Assembly: GCA_037176905.1 (NCBI GenBank)
Contig: JBBBWG010000215.1
Span: 1-38,453 of the forward strand
From: Azolla pinnata
Taxonomy: Eukaryota > Streptophyta > Polypodiopsida > Salviniales > Salviniaceae
Reading direction: 5' to 3'
DNA: 38,453 nt
The notes under the pieces were generated by a model that was not told where the DNA came from, made no database searches, and saw only the letters and a list, made by a program, of their open reading frames with translations. Position numbers and translations under genes: made by a program. This document shows, piece after piece, positions 7,458-18,560 of this stretch; positions within the stretch are counted from its first letter, which is position 1, and each line of letters opens with the position of its first letter.

Positions 7458-9734
7458 ATGTCGTCGTCGTCATCCCAACACGGCAGCAACAACAGGATTC
7501 AGCATCTCTTGCAATTGGCCGCGGAGTGCGCTTGCAGCAGCCGGCGTAATGCGGCCGGCGCCCGCTGGACCTACGCCATCTTCTGGCAGCTCATCATGCC
7601 GAGCACGGCCGCGGGCAACTGCCGAGCGCTGCTGGAATGGGGCGACGGCTACTTCAACCCACCAACTGAAGAAGAAGAAGAAGAAGAAGAAGAAGAAGAA
7701 GAAGAAGAAGAAGAAGAAGAAGAATCAGTACAGCAGCAGCTGCAGCATCCAGCCATTCTTGAACATGAAATGGGCATATTCAGCCATCAACACAATCAAC
7801 CCATTCTAATGCCATCATCAGCATCTAGTTGTATCACTAGCAGCAGTGCCACATGCAGCACGGGTTATACCGGGCTCGGAGTGGATGAGCAGCTGCACCG
7901 TCGCCTAATCCTGCACGATCTCCAGAGCATCGTCGACCACAGCGGCGCAGGATATTCCGCTGGATCAGGAGGAGCAAGCGGCGGCGGCGGCGGCGGCGGC
8001 GGTAGTGCTAGATCATCAGACTCGGGCGATTTGATGTCGATGATAACGACGACGACGACGACGAAGAAGAAGAAGAAGAAGAAGAAGATGCAGATGCCAT
8101 CGGGATTGGAACCCGACGATCCTCCCGCCATCGAATCCGCCAACGTCACCGACGCCGAATGGTTCTACCTCATGTCCATGGTGAGCTCGCTCCCTCTCGC
8201 GGATCGGGCCTGCAGCCTCGGGCAAGCTTTCATCGAATCGCGCCATGTCTGGCTCGACTGTGGCGACAGATACACCTCCTGCCCCTGCCCACGAGCTCGC
8301 CTCGCTCGGCAGTTTGGCATCCGAACCCTGCTCTGCATCCCCACCTCCAATGGCGTGGTCGAGCTCGGATCCACCCGATCGATGCACCAAGACCTCTCCA
8401 CCGTCTACAACATCGCCTCCATCTTCAACAACAACACTAGCCGCGGCTCCATCCCCCAACACCATCAATATGATCCCCAGCCTCCTGATGTTCTTCCACC
8501 CCCTTATGATGCACCTTATGTGCCCTCTAGCTGGAACAGGTTAGCACCCGATCCTCTTCCTCCGAGCATCTTCTTCTCCGCGGCTTCTGGCCAATATTAT
8601 GGTATGCAGCCGGCCACAACTAGCAGCTGCAGCACCACGTCCCTTAATGCAGCTGGCTATGTCGGCGCCGTGAGCTCCGCCCTGCAACAGGCGGCTGGGC
8701 CACAAAGGCTATGGATACAGCATGGGAGCAGCAACCTAGACCTGCTCAATGAAGCTGCACCTGTGGGAAAGTCTACCGGATCATCACTACTGCTTGCTAG
8801 CTGCTGGCAGCTGCCAGCAGAAGCTAATCCATTTCCATCGAGCATTGGTGGAGATATTCATCGCCGTCATCGTCGTCCAGGGAATATCGACAGCAGCGGT
8901 GATGATCTTTACAAGCTGGAGGATCAGCTGGGCTCTAGCCCCGCGATCAGGATCAGGCGGCGGCGTGGGAGGAAGCCAGCCAATGGAAGAGAGCAGCCAC
9001 TGAGCCATGTGGAGGCGGAGCGGCACAGGCGTGAGAAGCTCAATTCTCGCTTCTGCGAGCTGCGCACAGCCATGGCCGGCCACAGCAGCAATGGCACCAG
9101 ATCAAGCTCATCATTTTCTTCTTCATCTTCATCGTCGTCTTCATCTTCATCTTCATCTTCATCTTCATCTTGGTCGCCGTCGTCGAAGATGGTGGACAAA
9201 GCCTCCCTCTTGGCCAATGCAGTGGACTACATCCGAGAGCTCGAGTCCAAGATCGAAGAGCTGCTCAATCTCCAAAAGAACAATAGCCAAACTAGTACTG
9301 TTGCCGATGCCAACATGATCAATCCTACTGCTTCCACCATCACCACCACCACCACCACCACCACCACCACCACCACCACGGCTGCTGCTGCTAGCTCCTC
9401 CATGGCCCAGCTTGACAAGGCTCCCAGCACGGCAGCAGGAGATCTAGTAGCCCCTTCCCCATCTGCCCATGAACCTGCAATCGACTTGAGAGTCGACTTC
9501 CTCCCGAATCGTGAGGCTCTCATCCGCGCCACGAGCTCCCCGCTCGGCCACCCCGTTGCTCGCATCGCGCTCGCTCTCCGAGACCTCCAGCTCCACATCC
9601 ACTACTCGAGCATCTCGCTGCGCGGCGCTGCGCTGCATCAGTCCATCATCGTCAACCTCGCCGACTCCATGGCCGGCTGGTCGGAGGAGGAGCTTGCAAT
9701 GGCAATCTCCAGCACTCAAGGGAAGAGGAGTTAG
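7458..9734 (+). CDS. MYC2-type bHLH transcription factor (subgroup IIIe-like), intronless
   Basis: A nuclear transcription factor expected to bind G-box/E-box DNA in the jasmonate pathway. From the ATG at 7458 it is 758 aa. The N-terminal bHLH-MYC_N domain shows WTYAIFWQ (about residue 37), WGDGYF (61), [10 protein letters not shown] (about 232) and [19 protein letters not shown]. The basic region [16 protein letters not shown] has the H517-E521-R525 set for CACGTG recognition; helix 2 is [20 protein letters not shown], and an ACT-like C-terminal domain starts near 674. Lack of introns is usual for MYC2 relatives. Odd points: homopolymer tracts of Glu (about 71-89), Gly, Thr-Lys, Ser and Thr coded by pure triplet repeats, the Ser tract sitting in the bHLH loop. 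An in-frame ATG at 7350 would add a Leu-rich leader coded by CT repeats; 7458 fits the family better. A IIId (JAM-type) assignment is less likely because of the EWFY motif. Confidence 0.9.
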   Translation: MSSSSSQHGSNNRIQHLLQLAAECACSSRRNAAGARWTYAIFWQLIMPSTAAGNCRALLEWGDGYFNPPTEEEEEEEEEEEEEEEEEEESVQQQLQHPAILEHEMGIFSHQHNQPILMPSSASSCITSSSATCSTGYTGLGVDEQLHRRLILHDLQSIVDHSGAGYSAGSGGASGGGGGGGGSARSSDSGDLMSMITTTTTTKKKKKKKKMQMPSGLEPDDPPAIESANVTDAEWFYLMSMVSSLPLADRACSLGQAFIESRHVWLDCGDRYTSCPCPRARLARQFGIRTLLCIPTSNGVVELGSTRSMHQDLSTVYNIASIFNNNTSRGSIPQHHQYDPQPPDVLPPPYDAPYVPSSWNRLAPDPLPPSIFFSAASGQYYGMQPATTSSCSTTSLNAAGYVGAVSSALQQAAGPQRLWIQHGSSNLDLLNEAAPVGKSTGSSLLLASCWQLPAEANPFPSSIGGDIHRRHRRPGNIDSSGDDLYKLEDQLGSSPAIRIRRRRGRKPANGREQPLSHVEAERHRREKLNSRFCELRTAMAGHSSNGTRSSSSFSSSSSSSSSSSSSSSSSSWSPSSKMVDKASLLANAVDYIRELESKIEELLNLQKNNSQTSTVADANMINPTASTITTTTTTTTTTTTTAAAASSSMAQLDKAPSTAAGDLVAPSPSAHEPAIDLRVDFLPNREALIRATSSPLGHPVARIALALRDLQLHIHYSSISLRGAALHQSIIVNLADSMAGWSEEELAMAISSTQGKRS
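7668..7724 (+). repeat. (GAA)19 microsatellite coding poly-Glu
   Basis: Nineteen uninterrupted GAA codons in frame give a glutamate tract inside the MYC N-terminal domain, between the WGDGYF motif and the [11 protein letters not shown] segment. Related proteins have a short, often acidic linker here, so the tract may be tolerated. It should be length-variable between individuals. Confidence 0.9.
9102..9182 (+). repeat. TCA/TCT/TCG serine-codon tract in the bHLH loop
   Basis: Interrupted TCATCT/TCTTCA/TCGTCG triplets code for a serine run broken by one Phe and by a Trp-Ser-Pro near its end. It lies between helix 1 (ending ELRTAM) and the KMVDKASLL start of helix 2. In MYC-type factors this loop is only about six residues; here A538 and K577 are 39 positions apart. 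Confidence 0.9.
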
Positions 9735-10889
9735 AGTTGATTGTACAAGCTCATTCACCAAGCCAGCATAAGCAAGAGCGATGGGCCTTTTACCTGGCAT
9801 AGTATTTGAGCACTTTCTGCAGATCTCTGGATGTGGGCCCCAATGCTGGTCTGGTACTTTGATGTGGGCCCGTCGGAGCAGGAATCTCTGTAAGATGTGG
9901 AATCCTCTAACAAGGATTCCGGTAACCAGCAGCACATGGTTTTTCCATCTGAATTTTTTGACATTGATTGATTGCCCATTGAAATTCTTTCAGCTCCCTC
10001 TCGCGAGCATAAGACCACTGCAAAGCAGACAATTACATGCTTATAATGTTTAACCATCAATTCCGGTTTCATGCGTATACTATAATAGTCAAGCTGCAGT
10101 ACACCATTTACATATTAGAGACGCACGATTGCTTTCTCTGGATCAAAATTACAACCAAAATGAAGTACTTCATTCAAAGGGCCTGTTAATCCTGTTCTGT
10201 GGTTAACATAATCGTGACAATCGATCCATTTTGAAAAAGTTACAGAAAGGGGTGTGCTTGCATCATACCGAAATGCAGGTCTCTCGAAAGCCAGAGTAAT
10301 AATGCCTACTGCCGCTGAGCAGAGGCCTTCCATAAATTACACGAAGATGAAATAAATTTGCATCAAATCTCCATGAATGATGAAGGATCCCTCAGAAGAA
10401 GCCCTTTTTTCCATTCATACACTCTTCGCAAATGTACAATCAAACTTTGACTCTTACAGATGGCAATGGCTGCCAGCACCTTTTCAAAGATTAAACATTC
10501 CACGAGGGAGAAAAGTGTAATGACACATTTCTACAAACATGTTGACACATCAGAAGCTGCAAAATAGCATTTTATTTAAAAAGCAACTGGAAATCTAAAC
10601 ACAAGTCTTGATTGGTTGGTCAAAAAGTTCAAAAAGAATGGTTCTACCTTGACCAAAGACGTCATAAAAATTGGACTCTTCTGGTACCTTTACATCTCAA
10701 CTCCAAAAATGTGCATAGCAAATGGAATGTAAAACACAGGATCGTGGTACTACAAATCAGGAGTGAACTTAGCCATTCGAGTGCACACAAAATCTAAGTG
10801 TTAAACTCACTCAATGTCATTTATAATTCATATAAATCCCTAAGGCTTAACAAATGATCCAGCCACACATGATCAATTAACTATGATGC
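9735..10889. other. Intergenic between convergent bHLH and NAP1 genes
   Basis: This should hold the 3' UTRs of both genes. Reading the minus strand, an AATAAA sits opposite TTTATT at 10571-10576, about 315 bp past the NAP1 stop, and is a plausible poly(A) signal for that gene. No additional open reading frame here has convincing protein features. Confidence 0.5.
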
Positions 10890-13800
10890 CTACTGTTGCT
10901 TGCATTCTGGTGGTTGCTCCCCCCCTTCTGGCTGGCCTACTGGCTGGGTAACAGATTTCTGTCAATCACAGGATCCACGACTATGTTTAGCAAATTAAAA
11001 TAATCATATAATCAAATCAACCTGACAACGAAGTCATCACCTTAGGTTTAGGTGCAGGCTTCTGCAAAAGACATAATAAATCAAGTCAAAAACATTGCAA
11101 CATTGGATTCGATGTAAGCTTTCTTCAGTCGAACCCAAACCTTACCTTGCCTGTTTCCTCTTCCTCTTCTTCATCATCCTCATTTTCATCCTCATCCTCC
11201 TCATCTTCCTCTTCTCCTTCATCTTCTTCAGCTTCATCTTCAAACTCTTCACCTTGCAAAGCCTCCCCAGTATACCAGGAGACAGCATGGGGGATGAGTT
11301 TCTCCTTTATTGTGGATCTATATGCATACAAACAAATCGCCAATCACGCATCAAGTAAAACCATAATAATGATAAATTGCATTTCCTGATGATGGGGTTG
11401 AGTAAAGGACCAGAGAGGACGCTGATATATGCCATAAAATAACTCGCTCATAATTACAACTATAACATACCCAATATCATAATCTTGCTCCATTAGATCT
11501 TGTAGATGTTCAGCCTAAAGATACAGGAAAAAATAATGACTTAGAAGCTCAGAAACAGTGGTTAGAAAACACCTTTCAAATTAAGTTGCAATCAATTCAC
11601 AGCACACAATCCAGTAGAGACGTTACAGGTACATGGTGATACATACAGTTTCTTCATCCAGGTCCTCATCCTCATCAGGAACCTTTGGAGGGTTAAAAAA
11701 GTTGAAGAAGCTGTCACAATCTTCAATTTTGGTTGCAGGTTTTGTGTTTCTTGATCCTTTTTTTGGTTTCTTCTGGAGAACTTTCTGCGTGACATTTTTT
11801 CCAGGGTACCATTCTATATCAGTCCTGTACCAACAGAAGTGTAAGATTAACATAAGATTTAACCAGAATATGCAAACCCCTATGCACAGGTTTTCAGTCT
11901 TATAATATATATGTGAACACCGAAGCCTACCCTACAGCACGCTCCAAAACAGGTTCATCATCGTCAACCATGTGATAGACTTTTGTCAACTGCCCAAAGT
12001 TCAACAATGAGAGGTACTCTTTGGCAGTACAGAATTATGAAAACAAAGAGGATATAGTATAGTGGAAATTTACCAGTGTATTCTTGAAATATGGATTCTC
12101 TGCAAAATGGAACTCAAGCCTGAACCCTTTATCTTCCTCGAGGTTGAAGTTCCGTATGTCTTTCAAATATTTCAATGGCCCTTCATCCCGCTTAGTTATC
12201 TGGTGATATCAATGGTTAGGTCATGGTTTCCGAATTGTGTTAACTGAAAGAAAATGCTAGTCACCTCTTCTCCTAGAACATCATTATTCTTCATAGCAGT
12301 AAGCCAAAACTCTGGTACTCCTTTCTCTAAACACGTAATAAAACCATGTTGATCAGTACTATCATATGGTTCCAATAGAGACATAGATTAAAGTACAGAA
12401 CACAATACCTTCAGAGTCTTTTTTTTCAGCAGTTGCATTCGTCTCTGGGATTTCAGCTGCGGCTTGTGATTCGACATCAACTACCCCATTGACAATATTA
12501 AAACGCTGCAGGCATAATTCCATGCACCTTGAGTTGACAAAAGCTATAATGGGGTCCCAACATTAATGAGCAGAAAACCATTAAGATCTCTATCTCTACA
12601 CCCATCAAACATGCCTGGCTAAACCTTGTTAATTTACAAAATTCAATGAGACATCGAAAGAATTAATAATTTCATACCTTCTCATAGAGTGGTGCGTATA
12701 ACTTTTGGTACTTGGCTATCAACGCTGCTCTTTCTTCCTGAAACTTGGCCTCATGTTCATCATGTTCTTTCTGGAAAGAGAACGATTACATAAGAATATT
12801 TAGGATGTATATCTCATCTTTTCTTTAACTCAAATCAAGTCATATATCTGCATCTGGGGAGTGGAATATCATAGGAAGAATGTGTATGAGCAAGTTAAAA
12901 AATTCTCAATTGTTAAAATGATAGTTACCATACAATTAGCATACTTTACACATGTTACGTATTTTTATATTATTCTAGTATTTCTAAAAACATGCAGCAC
13001 AACGGATCCTACAGTAGAAATGCCTAGATTATGTTGAATATGCAGGTCAAGCACTTGAAAATTTTCTGCAGTCTTGACTTCGAATATGCATATCAGAAAA
13101 TAAAATATTCAAAATACTTCTAGATTACATGTTGTAGCACAAAAACAAAAAAAAATCACTCAATGAATGGATTGCATCAATAACATTCCTAAATGAAGGG
13201 AATAATTTCATCTCATAAGAAACATGAAGACAAAGAGTCATTGTTACCATTTCCATAAGTTTCACTTGATGAAATTAACATAATATACTAAGGATGTGGG
13301 GAACCTAAGTTGTATTTCACACAAACTATTTGTACCAAACGAAATTCAAGTCCATGATTCCATCTCAACCCTGGTTCTTCTCGTGTACCATGCAACAGCC
13401 CGAACTGCCCCCCAAATACTAGGCGTAAACAATAACACATTTCAAAGATTATGCGACTTATATGTCCAAAGAAGAACTGAACACTTCAGTAATCAATCAG
13501 ACAAGACTAAAACAGATTTCAGCTAACTAACAAGCAGGTTCAGATTTACCTGTAAATCTTGAAGTGCAACTACACGCCTCTTTACATTCTCTGGGAGTGA
13601 TTCAATGTATCCAGAGGATACACCAGTCAAACTCTCTAGCTTACTCTGCACAGCGATTAGAAAACATTAATTTAAAACCAACATGGTTATTCAGTTGCAA
13701 AAATGATGAATTACAGCATCTATTGTTTCGGTATGCAATGTATCAACTTAAGAATGGAAATAGCGTCCAATTAATTTACAGTTGATGCACACAAACTGTA

Positions 13801-15107
13801 ACCCCACAAATGAGGCTTTGGAAACTGTACTGTTATGATTTTGGTGAGGGGAGGTTATTTTTCTTACTTTGAATGCATTTGCCAATCCAACGCGTTCGGC
13901 AGCATTAAGACCTATCAAGAACACGAGGAAAAAATAAGATAAAGGTAAATCTAAAACCTGTTGTAAAAAACATCAACAAAATCTGATCATAAGGCCACAT
14001 ATAAGTGAAGTATTAAACTCAAGACTAGATTCTAGTCATACACATGCATTATGCGAAAAAATATATTACTACAATAGCTGTGAAAATTCTCTATCAGAGC
14101 AGGCTAGAGAAAAGAACCCAACAAATTATTTCTTTAAGAAATTTCACCCTAGGTTTAAGATGACCAGAAAGTTTCCTCAAACATCACACATATGACCTAA
14201 ACAGAAATAGACACACAGTGCCATCATATAAATGTTTATAGATGAAGCAGAACATGGACCATATATAGAAACCGGTAAACAACAATGGAGAATAAAGCCA
14301 CAATGTTATCATTCTGTCATCATTTCAAAAACAGGCTTTCTAAGACCTTGGAACACCTCCAAAAGGAAGGGACAGGATGCGAGCACAGAAATTAAACTCC
14401 AAGTGGAAGGAAAACAATGCATAAGCGTATCTGAAAACGAGAATCATAGCAAAAAGAAAATTACATTAAGCTTAGTTAAGCTCAAGCATACAACTTTGAT
14501 GAGTAAAAGAAGAGAAAGAAACAGAAACTTTTGACGACAACAGCATTGACAATAAAAACCCTAATTTCAACAAGTTTTAACGAGTTCTTCTGCAACAAGT
14601 GGGACGACAAGGGCACAGTGAAATGAGTGGAGCTCCGGTATCGGAATACACAACAAGAATCGAAAGCTCCAAGGTCGGGGAGAAAGCTATAAACAAAATC
14701 GGAATGAAATAGAAACAGCAGACATACAGCTTTGAAAAAGCATTAGTAAAGCATCAGAAAAAGAAAACAGAGGCACAGCTCCATTATTCCGAGAAATTAG
14801 TTAGGATTCGTGTCGGAGAAAAGACAGTAAAAAGGGGATGCATTCGACGGAAATGGAAAAGGAAGAAAGAAGCAGAGGATTTAGCAGATACATATACAAA
14901 AGGAATGGAGATGCAAGCGCAAATCGAAAGCGGCAAGATGGAGCTGGAAACGCAGATTACATGGAAAGGTGAAGAGACGGGACGACCGGACGGGACGAGA
15001 GGGAGAAGCGGAAAGGAACGGAAAGGAAGGAACTTACCAGGAAGAGAAGCTCCAAGGTCGGACATGGAGTAGGCAGAAGAAGGAGGCTGTTGTTCGTCTT
15101 TGCTCAT
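10890..15107 (-). CDS. NAP1: Nucleosome assembly protein 1 (NAP1) histone chaperone, 13 exons
   Basis: A chaperone that carries H2A-H2B and helps assemble nucleosomes, shuttling between cytoplasm and nucleus. Exons in coding order: 15107-15038, 13911-13868, 13645-13550, 12770-12678, 12505-12409, 12320-12265, 12199-12074, 11989-11931, 11824-11647, 11514-11471, 11317-11146, 11061-11041, 10958-10890. They total 1125 bp (374 aa, close to Arabidopsis NAP1;1), all GT-AG and in phase. Visible NAP signatures: [20 protein letters not shown] (dimerisation helix), [41 protein letters not shown], the basic KKPKKG patch (about 232-237), SFFNFFNPP, and [18 protein letters not shown] before an acidic tail (about 311-343). 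The protein ends CKQQ, a CaaX-like box known in plant NAP1 proteins as a farnesylation site. The N-terminal third (residues 1-70) is more divergent, so the exact paralogue is uncertain. Confidence 0.95.
11041..11061 (-). other. NAP1 21-bp microexon
   Basis: Between the acidic-tail exon and the last exon lies a 21-bp exon coding KPAPKPK. It is flanked by TTTTGCAG acceptor and GTGATG donor signals, and inclusion or skipping keeps frame. It adds lysines between the acidic tail and the CKQQ end. Confidence 0.85.
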
Positions 15108-15360
15108 GGTGATGGAGAGGGAACCTAAGACGCAGGGAAAGGAAGTCCCCCACTTACCACTCCTTTCCCCCGCGCTTAGTACTCTTGGATCGCAGGCCTC
15201 GACGTGCAGGCAGAGAATGGAAGGAAGGAAGGAAGGAAGGAAGAAGAAGAAGAAGACGAAGAAGAAGAAGAAGAAGAAGCAGCAAAAAAGGGTTTTTTTA
15301 TTTATGTCCTAATTGAGATCTAACAAAAGTTTGTTCTGATTTCTTTTGGAGTGTTAGGGC
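15108..15360 (-). promoter_or_regulatory. NAP1 leader/promoter with pyrimidine triplet repeats
   Basis: Read on the minus strand, the sequence before the NAP1 ATG is CT-rich, with a (TTC)n-type tract (plus strand 15241-15280, GAA/GAC repeats) next to a (TTCC)n tract (plus strand GGAA repeats, about 15219-15241). Such CT/TTC leaders are common in plant housekeeping genes. I see no clear TATA box. Confidence 0.5.
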
Positions 15361-15772
15361 CGAGAAGAAGATGAGGATGATGATGATGATAATGATGATG
15401 ATGATGGTGGTGATGGTGGTGGTGATGGTGATGATGCTGATGGTGATGCTGATGCTAATGCTGATGTTGATGTTGATGTTGATGTTGATGTTGATGTTGA
15501 TGCTGATGTTGATGTTGATGCTTATGATGGTGATGTTGATGATGTTGATGATGATGATGATGATGTTGTTGTTGATGATGGTGGTGTTGTTGATGATGAT
15601 GTTGATGTTGATGATGTTGATGTTGATGATGGTGCTGCTGCTGATGACGATGATGATTTTTTTGTTGTTGTTGTTGTTTTTGTTGTTCATGTTCATGTTC
15701 ATGTCCATGTTTGTGTTTATGATGGTGGTGGTGGTGTTGATGATGATGATGGTGATGATGGTGATGATGGTG
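15361..15772. repeat. Long imperfect TGN (GAT/GTT/GGT) triplet repeat
   Basis: About 410 bp made almost wholly of GAT, GTT, GGT and GCT triplets on the plus strand, with a higher-order GATGTT hexamer phase near 15461-15535. The plus strand contains almost no C, so the strands are strongly asymmetric. It stays open in several frames on both strands (poly-Met/Val/Leu forwards; poly-His/Gln and poly-Asn/Ile backwards), which is a by-product of the repeat. It runs directly into the assembly gap, so its true length is unknown. Confidence 0.92.
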
Positions 15773-15872
15773 NNNNNNNNNNNNNNNNNNNNNNNNNNNN
15801 NNNNNNNNNNNNNNNNNNNNNNNNNNNNNNNNNNNNNNNNNNNNNNNNNNNNNNNNNNNNNNNNNNNNNNNN
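15773..15872. other. Assembly gap (100 N)
   Basis: Exactly 100 N, the customary placeholder for a gap of unknown size. The left flank is the triplet repeat and the right flank is unique sequence, so the repeat probably stopped the assembly. Confidence 0.98.
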
Positions 15873-18302
15873 ATCCTCATGGGGGGAAACTTGATAGTTC
15901 AATTTGCATGAGAAGTGCCAAAGGTAACTAGAAGTTTCATATATATATACATATATACTTCTAATCTCCTTGATTCTTGTCAAGAGATTTAACACTAGTC
16001 ATTGATATATCAATCCAATATTATCTTTGTCTTGATGATTTGATTTCATTCCTAGCTTTGTGTTTTGTAGTTAATGGTTGGTGTGTCTATGCAACTCTAT
16101 AATAGTTTACAATTTGTGTGCTCGCGACACATGGGAGATTGTGCCTTTACGATAATTTAACTATTAATTATGAAGGTTTTTAGGGAGTAACAAGTTTGAC
16201 AACGTTATAGGTCATGATTAGAATATAATTTATTAATAAACTAAATTACCATTCAATTTAATACATTTTTACTTCTAGTAGGTTTTAATTTTTTGTAAGT
16301 ATAATATTAGTCACTTCTTATCTCATTCAAAGAACAACTTATTTAATCATTTTGTTGTCCTTAACATTTATATATTGTTCATAATACCTCACTATGTCTT
16401 GTGAAAATATTTTTTTACGTAATTAATTAATTTTATTAAACAAATTAACACTTATTATAATTGTAAATTAAGATAAGATAAATCAAAATCTAAAGAAAAT
16501 CAAAATTTTGATTGGTTAAAACCCTATTGTTGATCCTCGTTGAGCCTTTATTATAAAATAACAATATAACAGCCCAAACATGTTAAAAAAAAATAGAAGA
16601 ACTATAAAGGATACAAGTTTCACTATTTGTGATTATGGCCTAATCTTTCGAAGTAATGTTTATGACGATAGTTATGTATCATATTTCTACGTCTTTCTAA
16701 TACCCCTAATTGATTAATCTTTTGAAGGACTCTCATATAGTTGTATAGATATTATAATAGACCATGCATATTATAAAACTTCATATTAACATATTTTATA
16801 TATCAGAGAATATACATTCGACTAATTTATCTAAAGATTCATGATATAATCTAGCCTATGTTATCTGTATGTAACATTCAAAGCAAAAATATTGGAAGAT
16901 TCACGACTTTTTAATAACGAAATCTAATAGTTTTTTATACATTCAAAACATCGTAGGTAACATTGCAATAATCTAATAATAATAAACTATTAGAAAATTA
17001 AATTATATGAAATAATTACAGTTTTTCTTAGGTGTCATAGGCATCCAAAATCAAATAACGTTTTTCTCTCTAAATGTTGTAATGTTTCAAATTTTTTGTT
17101 CAAATGTAAAATAATGGAGTGTGACCCTAAGCCCTAGACTAAAAATAAAGTTGTAGAAAGCTAAATTATAGTGTGTGATTAAGTAAACTAGATTCTAAAC
17201 ATGATAAGTAGGCCTTGTATTACAAGCATAATCATTTACTAGCCTCTATATCGTAATATTCATACAGTAGGGTTAGTTATTGTTAGTTATTTCTAGGTTA
17301 GTTCGTTAAGGTATAAAGGTGAGGATTGAAAGTTTCAATCTAACAGTCGGAGACGAAGATGTGAGATATCTAATCTAAGCATACAAACCTAGGGTTTAGG
17401 CCTATAAAAGGAGGCTACTTACCTTTATGAGAGGACCCTATAAGGTTAGTACGTGGGTACTCTAGTAGTTTGCAAGGCTCTCACTCCAAGTATGTGCGTC
17501 CTCTTCGAGTGTATCCAAGATACGATTTTCTCGGTATAGGACATCGATGATGGTTTAAATATATCTCCCACCGTTCAACTCAAGGGTGGTCTAGTGGTTT
17601 AGCCCCATGCTTCATCCTTTCTTTTCTCAATTCTTTATCATAATTAGCTTAACAATTAGTAAGCTTCTAACACCTTGAGTCTCATCTACTCAACAATCAC
17701 TCAACCTAACCTCTTCTATTTTGTTGATGATTTTAACAATGATCACTCAAAAGAACAACATAAAATCCCAAGGCTATGGACAAAATAGGCAATATTATAG
17801 ACCAAGGCTGAATACTTATCATACACATATTATGATAGAAATTTAATAAAATATATTGATAGAGAAGAGGGATTCAATCGTACATAAATCTATCCTCAAA
17901 ATTATAACATTCCTACATTATTTTATAGTTGCATAATGCAACAATAACATGTTGAACTGCTGCCATGTTTCAATTAAAAAAAATTAGAAATTACAAAATT
18001 ACTTTCCTTTTTCTCATGATTGATGTAAACAATTTCAAATGTAACAATCTTCATGACTTTCGATCACGTTAATATTTCTCTGATCTTGCACTTCTACTTC
18101 TCCCTTGATTTTGTTATGCTTTACCCTTTGATTTGCCACTAATGAGCCTCCTTTTCCTTATTCTTTTCTTCTTCTGTTTTTCCTCTTCTTGCACTTGGCC
18201 TTTTGGCACTCACTGAAAACACATTCACTTAGAATAGTAACAAGAAAAAAACGATAGCATTTTCAAGCATTGAGGCAATATACCAAGACACATTTGTAGT
18301 TG
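15873..18302. other. AT-rich intergenic DNA, no gene seen
   Basis: Strongly AT-rich sequence without open reading frames of note. Around 17400-17420 there is GGCCTATAAAAGGAGG, whose TATAAAAGGAGG core is the same as in the Gypsy LTR at 3916-3927. With the surrounding 17300-17640 it could be an old solo LTR, but I cannot find TG...CA ends. TGGTCTAGTGG at 17587-17597 matches a tRNA A-box but has no B-box partner. Confidence 0.45.
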
Positions 18303-18560
18303 TATGTAAAGTCAAAACTAGAGTATCGAAGAATTCTGATGAACCAAGTATATGTTGCATGTAAAGTTAAAGCTAAAGAACTTTGATGAACCAAGTATTT
18401 TGTTGCATATAAAGTCAAAACTAGAGCATCAAAGAACTTTGATGAACCAAGTATTTTGTTGCATATAAAGTCAAAACTAGAGCATCAAAGAACTTTGATA
18501 AACCAAGTATGTATTGCATGTAAAGTCAAAACTAGAGCATCGATGTACTCTAATGAACCA
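18303..18560. repeat. 56-bp tandem repeat, about 4.5 copies
   Basis: Head-to-tail units of the form (A/G)TAAAGTCAAAACTAGAGCATC, AAAGAACTTTGATGAACCAA, GTATTTTGTTGCAT. Full copies measure 56 bp; the second copy has lost about 9 bp and the last is partial and diverged. Within the unit AAAGAACTTTGAT and CAAAGTTCTTT-type complementarity gives a small hairpin potential. Confidence 0.9.

Noticed and set aside
15371-15880. Long open frames coding poly-Met/Val/Leu (+) and poly-His/Gln or poly-Asn/Ile (-)
   Set aside because: They arise from the stop-free triplet repeat and run into the N gap; no protein domain or splice context supports them.
17587-17597. tRNA gene or tRNA-derived SINE
   Set aside because: Only an A-box-like TGGTCTAGTGG is present; no B-box or cloverleaf follows.
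17395-17640. Solo LTR
   Set aside because: It shares TATAAAAGGAGG with the Gypsy LTR, but terminal TG...CA inverted repeats and a target duplication could not be found.
18303-18560. CRISPR-like array
   Set aside because: The units are contiguous tandem copies without unique spacers, in plant nuclear DNA.
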